Assembly: GCF_041431135.1 (NCBI RefSeq)
Contig: NZ_CP107799.1
Location: 2,046,001 to 2,110,000 of the forward strand
Direction of reading: 5' to 3'
Source of the DNA: Streptomyces sp. NBC_00554
GTDB lineage: Bacteria > Actinomycetota > Actinomycetes > Streptomycetales > Streptomycetaceae
DNA length: 64,000 nucleotides
This document shows positions 50,145-59,463 of this stretch, one piece after another. How positions within the stretch are numbered: the first letter of the stretch is position 1; the number at the start of each line of letters is the position of its first letter. The notes below the pieces were generated by a model. It made no database searches, had not been told where the DNA came from, and saw only the letters and a list, made by a program, of their open reading frames with translations. Position numbers and translations under genes: made by a program.

Positions 50145-52949
50145 ATGGCCCCCCACCTCTCCAGACGGTTCCTGCTCCAGAGCGCGGCACTGGCCGCGGC
50201 GGCACCTGCCTTGGCCTACGCCGCGTCCGGCCGGGCCGCTGCCGCCACCCTGCCCGCGCCTGCTGCCTGGACACTCCGGCCGTTCGAGCTCAAGGACGTG
50301 AAGCTCGGTCAGGGCGTCTTCGCCGCCAAGCGGCAGTTGATGCTCGACCATGGCCGCGGGTACGACGTGGACCGGCTGCTCCAGGTCTTCCGCGCCAACG
50401 CAGGGCTCTCCACCCGGGGCGCGGTGGCCCCCGGTGGCTGGGAGGGCTTGGACGGGGAGGCCAACGGCAACCTCCGGGGCCACTACACCGGCCACTTCCT
50501 GACGATGCTCTCCCAGGCCTACGGCAGCACCGGCGAGCAGGTGTACGCCGACAAAGTCCGCGCCATGGTCGGGGCGTTGACCGAGGTTCGGGCGGCGCTG
50601 CGGATTGCCCCGGCAGTGCTCAGCGTCTCCGGGAGGTTCGGCACGGGCGCGGAGAACGTCCGGGGCTCCTACCAGTACGTCGACCTGCCCGCCGCGGTAC
50701 TCGGCGGGGCCTCCGCGATCACCCTGTCGGCCTGGGTGAAGCCCACCCACAACGCCAACTGGACCCGGGTCTTCGACTTCGGCAACGACACCACCCGCTA
50801 TATGTACTTGGCCGCCCGCAACGCGACCGGCGTGCCGCGCTTCGCGATCACCACCGGCGGCCCGGGCGGCGAGCAGGGCCTCAACGGCACCGCCGCGCTG
50901 CCGCTGAACCAGTGGAGCCACCTCGCGGTGACGATCGCGGGCACCACCGGCACGCTCTACGTCAACGGCACGCCCGTAGCGCAGAACACGTCAATGACCC
51001 TCAGCCCGGCGGCACTTGGCACCCTCGCGAACAACTGGCTCGGCCGCTCGAACTACCCCGCCGACCCGGTGTTCGCGGGCGCATTCGACGAGTTCAACGT
51101 CTGGTCACGGGCGCTGACCGCCGCCGAGATCACCGCACTGCAGACGTCCTCGGCCGCCTCCTCACCCGCGGGCCGGGGCAACCTCGCCTCGTACGCCTTC
51201 GACGAGACCACCGGCGGCACCTTCACCGACGCCTCCGGCCGCGCTCTGACCGCCACCCTGCGCCGCACCTGGGGCGGGCCGAGCCACCCCGGGTTCCTCG
51301 CGGCGTACCCGGAGACGCAGTTCATCGCGCTGGAGTCGATGACCAGCGGCGACTACACCAAGGTGTGGGCGCCCTACTACACCGCGCACAAGATCCTGCG
51401 CGGCCTCCTTGACGCCTACCTCCACGTCGACGACGCCCGCGCCCTCGACCTCGCCTCCGGCCTGTGCGACTGGATGTACTCGCGGCTCTCCAAGCTGCCC
51501 GACGCCACCCTGCAACGCATGTGGGGCATCTTCTCCAGCGGAGAGTTCGGCGGCATCGTCGAGGCGATCTGCGATCTGCACTCCCTCACCGGCAAGGCCG
51601 AACACCTCGCGCTGGCCCGCCTGTTCGACCTCGACAAACTCATCGACGCCTGCGCCGCGAACACCGACACCCTCGACGGCCTGCACGCCAACCAGCACAT
51701 CCCGATCTTCACCGGACTGCTGCGGCTGTACGACGCGACGGGCGAGCAGCGCTACCTGAGCGCCGCGAAGAACTTCTGGGGCATGGTCGTACCGGTGCGG
51801 ATGTACGGCATCGGCGGGACCAGCACCGCCGAGTTCTGGAAGGCCCGTGGGGTCGTCGCGGGAACGATCAGCGACACCAACGCCGAGAGCTGCTGCGCGT
51901 ACAACCTGCTCAAGCTCAGCCGGATGCTGTTCTTCCACGAGCAGGACCCGAAGTACATGGACTACTACGAACGGGCCCTCTACAACCAGGTGTTGGGTTC
52001 CAAGCAGGACAAGGCCGATGCGGAGAAGCCGCTCGTCACGTACTTCATCGGTCTCACCCCCGGTCATGTCCGGGACTACACCCCGAAGCAGGGGACGACC
52101 TGCTGCGAGGGCACGGGCATGGAGAGCGCCACCAAGTACCAGGACTCGGTGTACTTCAAGGCGGCGGACGGGGGCGCGCTGTACGTCAACCTGTACAGCC
52201 CGACCACCCTCAACTGGTCCGAGAAGGGCGTCACCGTCACCCAGACCACCGACTACCCCCGCGAGCAGGGTTCCACGATCACCATCGGGGGCGGCAGCGC
52301 GGCCTTCGCCCTGCGTCTGCGGGTGCCGTCGTGGGCGACCGCCGGCTTCCGCGTGACGGTCAACGGCAGTGCGGTGAGCGGGACTCCGGTCGCCGGGAGC
52401 TACTTCACCGTCTCCCGGACCTGGCGCGGCGGCGACGTCGTACGCGTCTCGGTCCCCTTCCGGCTGCGGGTGGAGAAGGCCCTCGACGACCCGTCACTCC
52501 AGACCCTGTTCTACGGACCGGTCAACCTGGTGGCGCGCAACGCGGGCACGACCTTCCTGCCGTTCGGGCTCTACCGCAACGCCGCCCTCTCCGGAGACCT
52601 GCTGCCCACCCTCACCCCGGTGACCGGCAAGCCCCTCCATTACACCCTCGACGGCACCGAGTTCGCCCCGTTCTCCGAGGGGACGGAGGACCCGACGCAC
52701 GCCTACTTCCGAAGGACCGAGCCGCGACTCGTCTTCGGCAACACCGACTCGGGCGTCACCAACCCGACCGGGGCGAACGGCACCACTCTCCTCGACGAGA
52801 TCTGGGCCGGGGCTCCGTTCAGCGGCAAGAGCGCGCTGGTCTCGCGGGTGCAGAGCGTCGTGAACTCGTGGGTGTCCGCGGGTCTTCTCAGCGCCGCCGA
52901 TGGGCAGCGGGTGGTGAGCACGGCGCAGAACGCGTCGTACGTGGCCTGA
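50145..52949 (+). CDS. Tat-exported GH127 beta-L-arabinofuranosidase with an inserted LamG domain
   Basis: A 934-residue enzyme from ATG 50145 (GAGGA upstream). The Tat signal is SRRFLLQSAALAA. The GH127 (alpha/alpha)6 barrel starts at FELKDVKLGQGVF and is interrupted at about 155-370 by a LamG/concanavalin-type domain (SYQYVDLPAAVLGGA, ITLSAWVKPTHNANWTRVFD, FDEFNVWSRALTAAEI). The barrel resumes at GFLAAYPETQFIALE. Glu581-X-Cys583 plus Cys653-Cys654 (TTCCEGTG) match the zinc site and cysteine nucleophile of HypBA1-type enzymes; Glu563 is a candidate acid/base. It would cleave beta-linked L-arabinofuranose, as in extensin-type chains. Last gene of the operon. Confidence 0.88.
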   Translation: MAPHLSRRFLLQSAALAAAAPALAYAASGRAAAATLPAPAAWTLRPFELKDVKLGQGVFAAKRQLMLDHGRGYDVDRLLQVFRANAGLSTRGAVAPGGWEGLDGEANGNLRGHYTGHFLTMLSQAYGSTGEQVYADKVRAMVGALTEVRAALRIAPAVLSVSGRFGTGAENVRGSYQYVDLPAAVLGGASAITLSAWVKPTHNANWTRVFDFGNDTTRYMYLAARNATGVPRFAITTGGPGGEQGLNGTAALPLNQWSHLAVTIAGTTGTLYVNGTPVAQNTSMTLSPAALGTLANNWLGRSNYPADPVFAGAFDEFNVWSRALTAAEITALQTSSAASSPAGRGNLASYAFDETTGGTFTDASGRALTATLRRTWGGPSHPGFLAAYPETQFIALESMTSGDYTKVWAPYYTAHKILRGLLDAYLHVDDARALDLASGLCDWMYSRLSKLPDATLQRMWGIFSSGEFGGIVEAICDLHSLTGKAEHLALARLFDLDKLIDACAANTDTLDGLHANQHIPIFTGLLRLYDATGEQRYLSAAKNFWGMVVPVRMYGIGGTSTAEFWKARGVVAGTISDTNAESCCAYNLLKLSRMLFFHEQDPKYMDYYERALYNQVLGSKQDKADAEKPLVTYFIGLTPGHVRDYTPKQGTTCCEGTGMESATKYQDSVYFKAADGGALYVNLYSPTTLNWSEKGVTVTQTTDYPREQGSTITIGGGSAAFALRLRVPSWATAGFRVTVNGSAVSGTPVAGSYFTVSRTWRGGDVVRVSVPFRLRVEKALDDPSLQTLFYGPVNLVARNAGTTFLPFGLYRNAALSGDLLPTLTPVTGKPLHYTLDGTEFAPFSEGTEDPTHAYFRRTEPRLVFGNTDSGVTNPTGANGTTLLDEIWAGAPFSGKSALVSRVQSVVNSWVSAGLLSAADGQRVVSTAQNASYVA

Positions 52950-52957
52950 ACGTGTTC

Positions 52958-53584
52958 TCAGGAGAAGTCGACTCGCATGACGACGCGCCGCGGGCTCGGC
53001 TTGCTCACCTGCGCGAACCCGGCGTCGGCGAACACATCACGGCTGCCGACGTGGAGTTCGCCCCAGGTGATCTCCTTGCCGGGCTGGGTGATCATCGTGT
53101 ACGCCTCGAGCGCGCGAGCGCCACGGTCGCGGGCGAAGGCGATGGTGGCGCGGGCGAGCCCGTAGGTGATGCCGCGCTTGCGGTAGCCCTTGCGTACAAC
53201 GAGGCAGGTGACGGCCCAGACGCTGTCGTCCGTCTTGTCCTCGTCGCGTCCGGTCCACGGGGTCCGCGTGCGCAGCAGGCGCGGGTAGGCGGTGCGCGGC
53301 TCGACCGCACACCAGCCGACCGGTTCCTCGCCGAGGTACGCGACGAGACCGCTGGTCGAGCGGGCCTTCGGGTTGTCACAGGAGGTCTGCTCACGCAGCC
53401 GGTCGGCGCGCTCGCCGTCGGAGACCGTGTTCCACAGGGATTCGCGCATCTTGTAGCGCTGGCAGTTGCACTTGCCCGCGTCGGTGGTGCCGAAGACCGC
53501 GCGCAGGTCGTCCCAGGACGCCTTGTTGGCCGGGACGATGGTGAGTTGGTCGGGCGTGACGGGCTGGGACGTGTGGGACGTCAT
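52958..53584 (-). CDS. GNAT-family N-acetyltransferase
   Basis: About 208 residues, starting at ATG 53584 with AAGGAG 6 nt upstream. Typical GNAT elements are the beta-4 strand WAVTCLVVRKGYRKRGITYGL, whose RKRGIT is the acetyl-CoA pyrophosphate loop, followed by ATIAFARDRGARALEAY and the C-terminal VFADAGFAQV. A cysteine pair lies near the N-terminus (CNCQRY). The substrate is unknown; this subgroup is common in actinobacteria. It converges with the GH127 gene, 8 bp apart, with no visible terminator between. Confidence 0.85.
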   Translation of the reverse strand: MTSHTSQPVTPDQLTIVPANKASWDDLRAVFGTTDAGKCNCQRYKMRESLWNTVSDGERADRLREQTSCDNPKARSTSGLVAYLGEEPVGWCAVEPRTAYPRLLRTRTPWTGRDEDKTDDSVWAVTCLVVRKGYRKRGITYGLARATIAFARDRGARALEAYTMITQPGKEITWGELHVGSRDVFADAGFAQVSKPSPRRVVMRVDFS

Positions 53585-53654
53585 CACGGGCTCCTTGCGG
53601 CCGAGGTGATCTGTCGGAGGGACGCCGCCGACAGGCCCCGGCCGCCGAGCCAGG

Positions 53655-54674
53655 CTAGAACACGATCGTCCAGCCCTCCCGCCCGGACTGCTCGGCCGTG
53701 TACGAGACGCCGTGCACCTTCAGGCCGTCGGCACCCAGCAGGGTGATCTGGCCCCCGCGGTTGCCGAGTTGGACCTCGCCCGTGACGGGGACCAACAGGC
53801 TTGCTCCGGCGGCGAGTTGACCGGCGGGGACCGGGCAGCGGTGGTCAAGGCGGTCGGTGAGGTGCCAGCCGGTGAGGTCGACGGGGTCCGGGGAGGCGTT
53901 GATGAGTGTCACGGTCTCCGGCTCGGGGGCCGGGCCGCGGGGGTTCACGAGCGCCGCCGCGATGCGTACCGGCCGGTCGCCGGGCTCGGGGCGGGGGCCG
54001 CCGTCATCCGGGGCCGGGACCAGGGCGTGGCCCGTGATGTCGTCCGTGTGCCAGGACTGGCTCTGGAAGGCGAGGAAGACGGCGACCCAGCGCGACTGGC
54101 CGGGGAAGTGGATCAGCAGCCCGCCGTCCTGCCAGACCCCGTCGTCGCCCTTGAAGCGGGGGCTGTTGCCCTGGTTCATATGGATGTCGTGCACGCCGTT
54201 TCCGGGCAGGAACCCGAAGATCTTGTCCCGAACCGCGGGCTCGGGGCCCCAGCGCTCGCCGAAGACGTACATCCGGGCGGCCGGGTCGGCCACCGCGCGC
54301 TGGACGTAGTGGTCGAGCAGGTCGGCCAGGTCGTTGTCGGGGCCCTCCGCGTCCGGCGGCAGGGACCGCAGCTGCGCCGGGTCGAAGAGGTTCCCGCGCA
54401 CGAAGTCGAGGTTGGCGCCGCCGGGTCCGTGCGGCAGCGTGTTCCAGCCGGACCCCAGGCCCTCCAACTGCGCCGTGACCGGGTGCTGGAAGTCGTCGCT
54501 CACCAGATAGAGCAGCTCGGACGGCCGCTCCTGCGACTTCACGTTGACCGACGCCCGGTAGTGCACTCCCTGATCGTCCGTCAGGTGGATCTGGTAGTGC
54601 GGAGTGTCGGACGAACCCTCGCGGCGGGTGTCGACCGCCCGTGTGATGAGTACGCCGTAGGTCTTCAGTGGCAT
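53655..54674 (-). CDS. DUF2278-family protein with a lamin-tail-like C-terminal domain
   Basis: About 339 residues from ATG 54674, chosen because MPLKTYGVLITRAVDTRRE is the usual DUF2278 beginning. The first 220 residues form the DUF2278 domain: HYQIHLTDDQGVHYRASVNV, LDFVRGNLFDPAQLR, GVHDIHMNQGNSPRF, DGGLLIHFPGQSRWVAVFLAFQ. The C-terminal 90 residues (ETVTLINASPDPVDLTGWHLTD ... GNRGGQITLLG) resemble the lamin-tail domain that often accompanies extracellular or nuclease proteins. There is no signal peptide. The molecular function of DUF2278 is unknown to me. Confidence 0.8.
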   Translation of the reverse strand: MPLKTYGVLITRAVDTRREGSSDTPHYQIHLTDDQGVHYRASVNVKSQERPSELLYLVSDDFQHPVTAQLEGLGSGWNTLPHGPGGANLDFVRGNLFDPAQLRSLPPDAEGPDNDLADLLDHYVQRAVADPAARMYVFGERWGPEPAVRDKIFGFLPGNGVHDIHMNQGNSPRFKGDDGVWQDGGLLIHFPGQSRWVAVFLAFQSQSWHTDDITGHALVPAPDDGGPRPEPGDRPVRIAAALVNPRGPAPEPETVTLINASPDPVDLTGWHLTDRLDHRCPVPAGQLAAGASLLVPVTGEVQLGNRGGQITLLGADGLKVHGVSYTAEQSGREGWTIVF

Positions 54675-54769
54675 GGCGACCAACTCCCCCTGGGGGCGGG
54701 CACTTTGCTCGCCCTATGAGGAAATGGTAGGGGGATCGCGCCCGATTTCAGGTGGTTGGGTGAGAATTC

Positions 54770-55240
54770 ATGTCTCGTTCGACTGCCTACGATCGGCCCG
54801 TGGCCTTCTTCCTGCTGGAGCGCGAGTCTCCGTATCCCGTCGACCAGAGCTGGCGCCGGCTCACCGAGTGGCAGCGGCACGCCGATGTGGTCCCCCTGAC
54901 CCGCATCAGAGTGGTCACGCCGCCGCCGACCCATCAGGGCACCGTGTTCGTGGCGCGGTCGGGTGTGGGCCCCTTGGCGTTCGACGACCCGATGGAGGTG
55001 GTCGTCTGGCAGCCGCCGGGACACGACGGGCCGGGCATGTGCCGGCTGGAGAAGCGCGGCTCGTTCGTGACGGGGTGGGCCGAGATCGAGGTGCATCCGG
55101 CGGACGGCGGGGGTTCGCGGGTGGTCTGGCGGGAGGACATCAGGGTGCGGTTGCTGCCCGGGTTCCTCGACCGGGGGCTGGCCTGGGCGGGGCGATGGAT
55201 GTTCGGGCGGGCGGTGGAGGGGTTGCTGCGGGGGGACTGA
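54770..55240 (+). CDS. SRPBCC-family (polyketide-cyclase/START-like) protein
   Basis: A 156-residue protein; ATG 54770 with GGGTGAG upstream, though GTG 54800 is possible. The pattern FLLERESPYPVDQSWRRL, WQRHADVVPLTRI, a central beta-sheet with PMEVVVWQPP and SFVTGWAEIEVHP, and a C-terminal helix (WAGRWMFGRAVEGLLR) fits the helix-grip SRPBCC fold that binds hydrophobic ligands. There is no evidence for a specific ligand. It is divergent from the DUF2278 gene and convergent with the GH6 gene. Confidence 0.78.
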   Translation: MSRSTAYDRPVAFFLLERESPYPVDQSWRRLTEWQRHADVVPLTRIRVVTPPPTHQGTVFVARSGVGPLAFDDPMEVVVWQPPGHDGPGMCRLEKRGSFVTGWAEIEVHPADGGGSRVVWREDIRVRLLPGFLDRGLAWAGRWMFGRAVEGLLRGD

Positions 55241-55338
55241 CGCGAATGGGAACGGCAGCGGAGGGAGTGACGGGGATGGGCGGTCGCACGCAGGTTGGCA
55301 CCCGCTGGGCCGCTCCACCCCCTGAACGCCCCTGAACG

Positions 55339-56508
55339 TCAGCCCAGAATCGGCGGTTTGGCGAACCGTACGAGTTCCAGAGCCTGTTCGGGGAACCAGT
55401 CCCCCGCGTCTGGATCGACCATCCCTCGCTCCGGGTCCTCGGGGCCCGGAGTGCCGCGCAGGCACAGCCCGTCCGACTCGCCCGGTGTCTTGATCCACAG
55501 CCTGGCGTCCTGCAAGGGGTCGCCGGTGCGCAGGGTCGGTCGGGCACCCAGGCCGCGGTTCGGTGGGTTGCACCAGTCCTGCGGGTCCGGGTACTTGCCG
55601 GCGGGCGGCGTCCAGGGGCCCTGACCGTTGCGGCTGGAGTCCGTGACGAAGTGCTTCATCCGGGACGCGGGCACGTGGACGTGCGCGTCGAGCCAGGCCT
55701 GCGCGTCGGCCCGCGGCCACCACTGGTGCGGGCACTCGGCGACGTCGCCGCCTCCGTCGACGTACGCGAGGCACGACGAGATCAGCTTGCCGTACCAGGA
55801 GTTGGCGTCGTCGGTGTTGTAGTTCGAGGCGTTGGTGTAGAAGCCGGAGGCGTGCGCGATGCCGCCCCTGATCAGGCGCGGCACGATGGAGTTGACGGTG
55901 TGCCAGCCGGGGTGCCCGGTGTCGAGGTACACGCGTGTTCCGCGCAGCGGCTCCAGTACGGACACCGCGTAGTTGACCTCGACGTACCGGGCCGCGGTCT
56001 TCGTGCCCTGCGCGTCGTCCTGGCCGCAGTCCGCGGGCAGCAGGGCGAGGGCGTCGGGTTCGAGGGTGACAAGGGCGTCGCGGCCACCGATCCCACGCGC
56101 CACCGCGTCGATCCACTCCTTGTACTCCGCCGTGTTGGAGGCCCCGCCCCCCGAGTAGTTGGAACAGTCGCGTCCTGGGATGTTGTAGAGCGCGAACACC
56201 GGGATCGCGCCCTCCCGGTCCGCGTCCCGCGTCACCCCCCTGATCAGCCGCTCCACCTGGGCCGGCGTCTGGTCGCCGTACCAGACGGCCTGCGGGGTGT
56301 TCACCATGGCCACGATGCCCGCGGCGTCCAGGAACTGGCCCGCTCGGGCGAGGTCCAACGCCTGCCGGTAGGCAGCCGGGTTGGCGTCGGGGACGTACAG
56401 GGAGGGGCCGCGTTCGAGGGAGTCCGCGGCCTGCGCCTGAGATGGTGTGACGAAGAGGGCCGCCAGCCCGAACGACAGGGCGGCGAGCCATGTTGAGGTA
56501 CGTCTCAT
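55339..56508 (-). CDS. Secreted GH6 cellulase
   Basis: A 389-residue exported glycosidase from ATG 56508. Signal peptide about 1-28. The GH6 barrel shows YNIPGRDCSNYSGGGA (with the conserved Asp region), LVTLEPDALALL with the family's EPDAL signature, VYLDTGHPGWH, GFYTNASNYN, HFVTDSSRNGQGPW and LWIKTPGESDG, in the usual order. GH6 enzymes are inverting beta-1,4-glucanases; endoglucanase or cellobiohydrolase cannot be separated here because loop lengths are not readable. No carbohydrate-binding module is present. A CebR-like box lies in its promoter, so induction by cello-oligosaccharides is likely. Confidence 0.92.
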   Translation of the reverse strand: MRRTSTWLAALSFGLAALFVTPSQAQAADSLERGPSLYVPDANPAAYRQALDLARAGQFLDAAGIVAMVNTPQAVWYGDQTPAQVERLIRGVTRDADREGAIPVFALYNIPGRDCSNYSGGGASNTAEYKEWIDAVARGIGGRDALVTLEPDALALLPADCGQDDAQGTKTAARYVEVNYAVSVLEPLRGTRVYLDTGHPGWHTVNSIVPRLIRGGIAHASGFYTNASNYNTDDANSWYGKLISSCLAYVDGGGDVAECPHQWWPRADAQAWLDAHVHVPASRMKHFVTDSSRNGQGPWTPPAGKYPDPQDWCNPPNRGLGARPTLRTGDPLQDARLWIKTPGESDGLCLRGTPGPEDPERGMVDPDAGDWFPEQALELVRFAKPPILG

Positions 56509-56548
56509 GTGGGTTCACTCCTGGATCGCAACGGTCACGAGGGACTTG

Positions 56549-56562
56549 CGGGAGCGCTCCCA
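56549..56562. promoter_or_regulatory. CebR-like operator upstream of the GH6 gene
   Basis: CGGGAGCGCTCCCA matches the CebR/CelR operator TGGGAGCGCTCCCA at 13 of 14 positions and lies 41 bp before the GH6 start codon. CebR is the LacI-family cellobiose-responsive repressor of Streptomyces cellulose genes. The regulator itself is not in the window. Confidence 0.88.
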
Positions 56563-56643
56563 CAGGAGCGTCGTCGAGGGACATGCCCGCGTCAATACGT
56601 CGGGCTCGGGATTACTTCGTACGACTGATGCGACCGAGTCGGC

Positions 56644-56707
56644 CTATGCGGCTATGCGGCTATGCGGCTATGCGGCTATGCGGCTATGCGGCTATGCGGC
56701 TATGCGA
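56644..56707. repeat. 8-bp tandem repeat (CTATGCGG, eight copies)
   Basis: CTATGCGG is repeated head to tail seven times without change, plus an eighth copy ending in A. It lies in the 259-bp gap between the GH6 gene and the end of the XdhC-type gene, about 136-199 bp upstream of the GH6 start. The unit is not a multiple of three and no gene is read through it. Such arrays usually vary in copy number by slippage. Confidence 0.95.
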
Positions 56708-56767
56708 ATGATGGACCCGCCGCGTCCCAGCGAGCGAGCCCCTCAGCCGTACGCAGCCGTACGCGCC

Positions 56768-57934
56768 TCAGGCCACCGACCCGATCCGCCCCACCGACGC
56801 CGACTCCGACACCGACGACGCCGCGTCGTGGTGAATCGGCGTGTGCGCCCCGGTGAGCGCGACCCCGCTCCCCCCGCGCCGGTTGGCCACGATCTCCGAG
56901 GCGATGGACAACGCCGTCTCCTCGGGCGTACGGGCGCCCAGGTCCAGCCCGATGGGTGACCTGAGCCGCGTCAACTCCAGCTCGGTCACGCCGACTTCAC
57001 GCAGGCGCTCGTTCCGGTCGAGGTGGGTCCGGCGGGATCCCATCGCGCCCACGTAGGCCACCGGGAGCTTCAGCGCGAGCTGGAGCAGCGGGACGTCGAA
57101 CTTGGCGTCGTGGGTCAGTACGCACAGCACCGTGCGGGAGTCGACTTCCGTGCGGGCCAGGTACTTGTGCGGCCATTCGACGACGATCTCGTCGGCGTCC
57201 GGGAAGCGTGCGGCCGTCGCGAAGACGGGGCGGGCGTCGCAGACCGTCACGCTGTAGCCGAGGAACTTGCCGATGCGGACCAGCGCCGACGCGAAGTCGA
57301 TCGCGCCGAAGACGATCATGCGGGGCGGCGGGACCGACGACTCCACCAGAACCGTGAGCGGTGCTCCACAACGAGAGCCCTGCTCTCCGATCTCCACGGT
57401 GCCGGTACGGCCCGCGTCCAGGAAGGCGCCCGCCTCCCCCACCACGGTCCGGTCCAGCTCGGGATGGGCGCCGAAGCCGCCCTCGTACGAGCCGTCGGGA
57501 CGGACGACGAGGGCGCGCCCCAGCAGTTCGGCCGGGCCGGTCACGATCCGGGCGACCGCGGCCGCCTCCCCGTCCGCCGCGGCGGCCAGCGCGGCGGCGA
57601 GCACCGGCCGGGCGTGGTCGCCGGAGCGGACCGGGGTGACCAGGATGTCGATGATGCCACCGCAGGTCAGCCCCACCGCGAACGCGTCGTCATCGCTGTA
57701 GCCGAAGCGTTCGAGGGCCGACTCCCCGTCCTCCAGGGCCTGTTGGCACAGTTCGTAGACCGCGCCCTCCACGCAGCCGCCGGAGACCGAGCCGATCGCC
57801 GTGCCGTCGGAGTCGACGGCGAGGGCGGCGCCCGGCTGGCGGGGCGCGCTGCCGCCGACGGCCACCACGGTGGCCACGGCGAAGTCGCGCCCCTGCTCGA
57901 CCCACCGGTGCAGCTCTTCGGCGATGTCCAGCAT
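56768..57934 (-). CDS. xdhC: XdhC-type xanthine dehydrogenase maturation factor
   Basis: About 388 residues from ATG 57934, with AAGGAG 9 nt upstream. The N-terminal XdhC/CoxI domain (about 5-75) has VATVVAVGGSAPRQPGAALA and GSVSGGCVEGAVYELC. The C-terminal Rossmann domain (about 205-350) has MIVFGAIDFASALVRIGKFL, TVCDARPVFATAARF and LTHDAKFDVPLLQLAL, then VAYVGAMGSRRTHLDR. XdhC binds the sulphurated molybdenum cofactor and inserts it into xanthine dehydrogenase. The C-terminus is a Ser/His/Asp-rich tail. It is the last gene of the purine cluster, 71 bp after the permease gene. Confidence 0.9.
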   Translation of the reverse strand: MLDIAEELHRWVEQGRDFAVATVVAVGGSAPRQPGAALAVDSDGTAIGSVSGGCVEGAVYELCQQALEDGESALERFGYSDDDAFAVGLTCGGIIDILVTPVRSGDHARPVLAAALAAAADGEAAAVARIVTGPAELLGRALVVRPDGSYEGGFGAHPELDRTVVGEAGAFLDAGRTGTVEIGEQGSRCGAPLTVLVESSVPPPRMIVFGAIDFASALVRIGKFLGYSVTVCDARPVFATAARFPDADEIVVEWPHKYLARTEVDSRTVLCVLTHDAKFDVPLLQLALKLPVAYVGAMGSRRTHLDRNERLREVGVTELELTRLRSPIGLDLGARTPEETALSIASEIVANRRGGSGVALTGAHTPIHHDAASSVSESASVGRIGSVA

Positions 57935-58005
57935 GTCTCGGTCTCCTTCGACGACGTGGCAGCGGTTGCGTGGAGGGTTCCAACAGGGCGTTCCGGAAGG
58001 GCGTG

Positions 58006-59463
58006 TCAGTGCACGCCCATCCAGCTCTCGATCGGGTTGAGGGCGAAGAAGACGAAGAAGATCACCGTCAGGCCCCACATGAACGCCCCGATCTCCCGGG
58101 CCTTGCCCTGGGCGACCTTGATGGCGACGTAGCTGATGACTCCGGCCGCGACACCCGCGGTGATGGAGTACGTGAACGGCATGATCACGACGGTCAGGAA
58201 GACCGGGATCGCGGTGGCGCGGTCGGCCCAGTCCACGTGCCGGGCGTTCATCATCATCATGGCGCCGATGACCACCAGGGCCGCCGCGGCGACCTCACCC
58301 GGGACGATCGCGGTGAGCGGGGTGAAGAACAGGCAGGCCGCGAAGAACAGACCGGTGATCACGGAGGACAGGCCCGTGCGGGCGCCCTCCCCGACGCCCG
58401 TCGCCGACTCGACGAAGACCGTCTGGCCCGAGGCACCGGCCACACCGCCGACCGCTCCGCCCGCGCCGTCGATGAACAGCGCCTTGGACAGACCCGGCAT
58501 CCGGCCCTGCGCGTCGGCCAGCTTGGCCTCCGTGCCGACGCCGATGATCGTGGCCATCGCGTCGAAGAACCCGGCGAGCACCAGCGTGAAGACGATCATG
58601 CCGACCGTCATCGCGCCGACCTCGCCCCAACCGCCGAACTCGACGTCTCCGAAGAGCGAGAAGTCCGGCATCGAGACCGCGCTGCCGTGCAGTTCGGGGG
58701 CGCCGCTCGCCCACTGCTTGGGGTCGATGACCTCAAGGGCGTTCAGCACGACGGCCAGTACGGTGCCCGCCACGATGCCGATCAGGATCGCGCCGGGGAC
58801 GGCCCGGGCCTGCAGCATGAAGATCAGGAGCAGTGTCGCGGCGAAGAGCAGCACGGGCCAGCCGGCGAGTTCGCCGTTCGGGCCGAGGGAGACCGGGGTC
58901 GCCTCGCCCTGGTGGACGAAGCCGGCTTTCACCAGGCCGATCAGCGCGACGAACAGGCCGATGCCCATGGTGATCGCGTGCTTCAGCGCCAGCGGGATCG
59001 CGTTCATGATCATCTCGCGCAGTCCGGTGACGACGAGAAGCATGATGACGACGCCGTACATGACGCACATGCCCATGGCCTGCGGCCAGGTCATCTGCGG
59101 GGCGACCTGCGAGGAGAGCACGCCGGACACGGAGAGTCCGGCGGCGAGGGCGAGCGGCACCTTGCCGAAGAAGCCCATGAGGAGTGTGCTGAAGGCCGCC
59201 GCGAACGCGGTCGCGGTGATCAGCGCCTGCTGGCCGAGCGTGTTCCCCGCCGCGTCCTTGCCGGACAGGATCAGCGGGTTGAGCAGCAGGATGTACGCCA
59301 TCGCCATGAAGGTGGTGGTGCCGCCGCGCACCTCACGCGCGACGGAGCTTCCCCGCTTGGATATGTGGAAGTACCGGTCGAGCCAGGACCGTCCGGCCGG
59401 GACGCGGCTACCCGCACCCGCGTCATCGGCGACGGTCTTCGGCTCAATTGACTGCTGGGTCAT
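58006..59463 (-). CDS. NCS2 purine permease (AzgA/GhxP type)
   Basis: About 485 residues from ATG 59463 (GGGAG upstream); 12-14 membrane helices. The AzgA-like subgroup of NCS2 is indicated by GGTTTFMAMAYILLLNPLIL at helix 1, the loop SGKDAAGNTLGQQALITATAF, LALKHAITMGIGLFVALIG, DAMATIIGVGTEAKL and FIDGAGGAVGGVAGASGQTVFVES, whose acidic and polar residues form the purine site. It probably takes up hypoxanthine, guanine or adenine by proton symport, feeding xanthine dehydrogenase. It is separated from the xdh operon by a terminator and has its own putative promoter. Confidence 0.9.
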   Translation of the reverse strand: MTQQSIEPKTVADDAGAGSRVPAGRSWLDRYFHISKRGSSVAREVRGGTTTFMAMAYILLLNPLILSGKDAAGNTLGQQALITATAFAAAFSTLLMGFFGKVPLALAAGLSVSGVLSSQVAPQMTWPQAMGMCVMYGVVIMLLVVTGLREMIMNAIPLALKHAITMGIGLFVALIGLVKAGFVHQGEATPVSLGPNGELAGWPVLLFAATLLLIFMLQARAVPGAILIGIVAGTVLAVVLNALEVIDPKQWASGAPELHGSAVSMPDFSLFGDVEFGGWGEVGAMTVGMIVFTLVLAGFFDAMATIIGVGTEAKLADAQGRMPGLSKALFIDGAGGAVGGVAGASGQTVFVESATGVGEGARTGLSSVITGLFFAACLFFTPLTAIVPGEVAAAALVVIGAMMMMNARHVDWADRATAIPVFLTVVIMPFTYSITAGVAAGVISYVAIKVAQGKAREIGAFMWGLTVIFFVFFALNPIESWMGVH

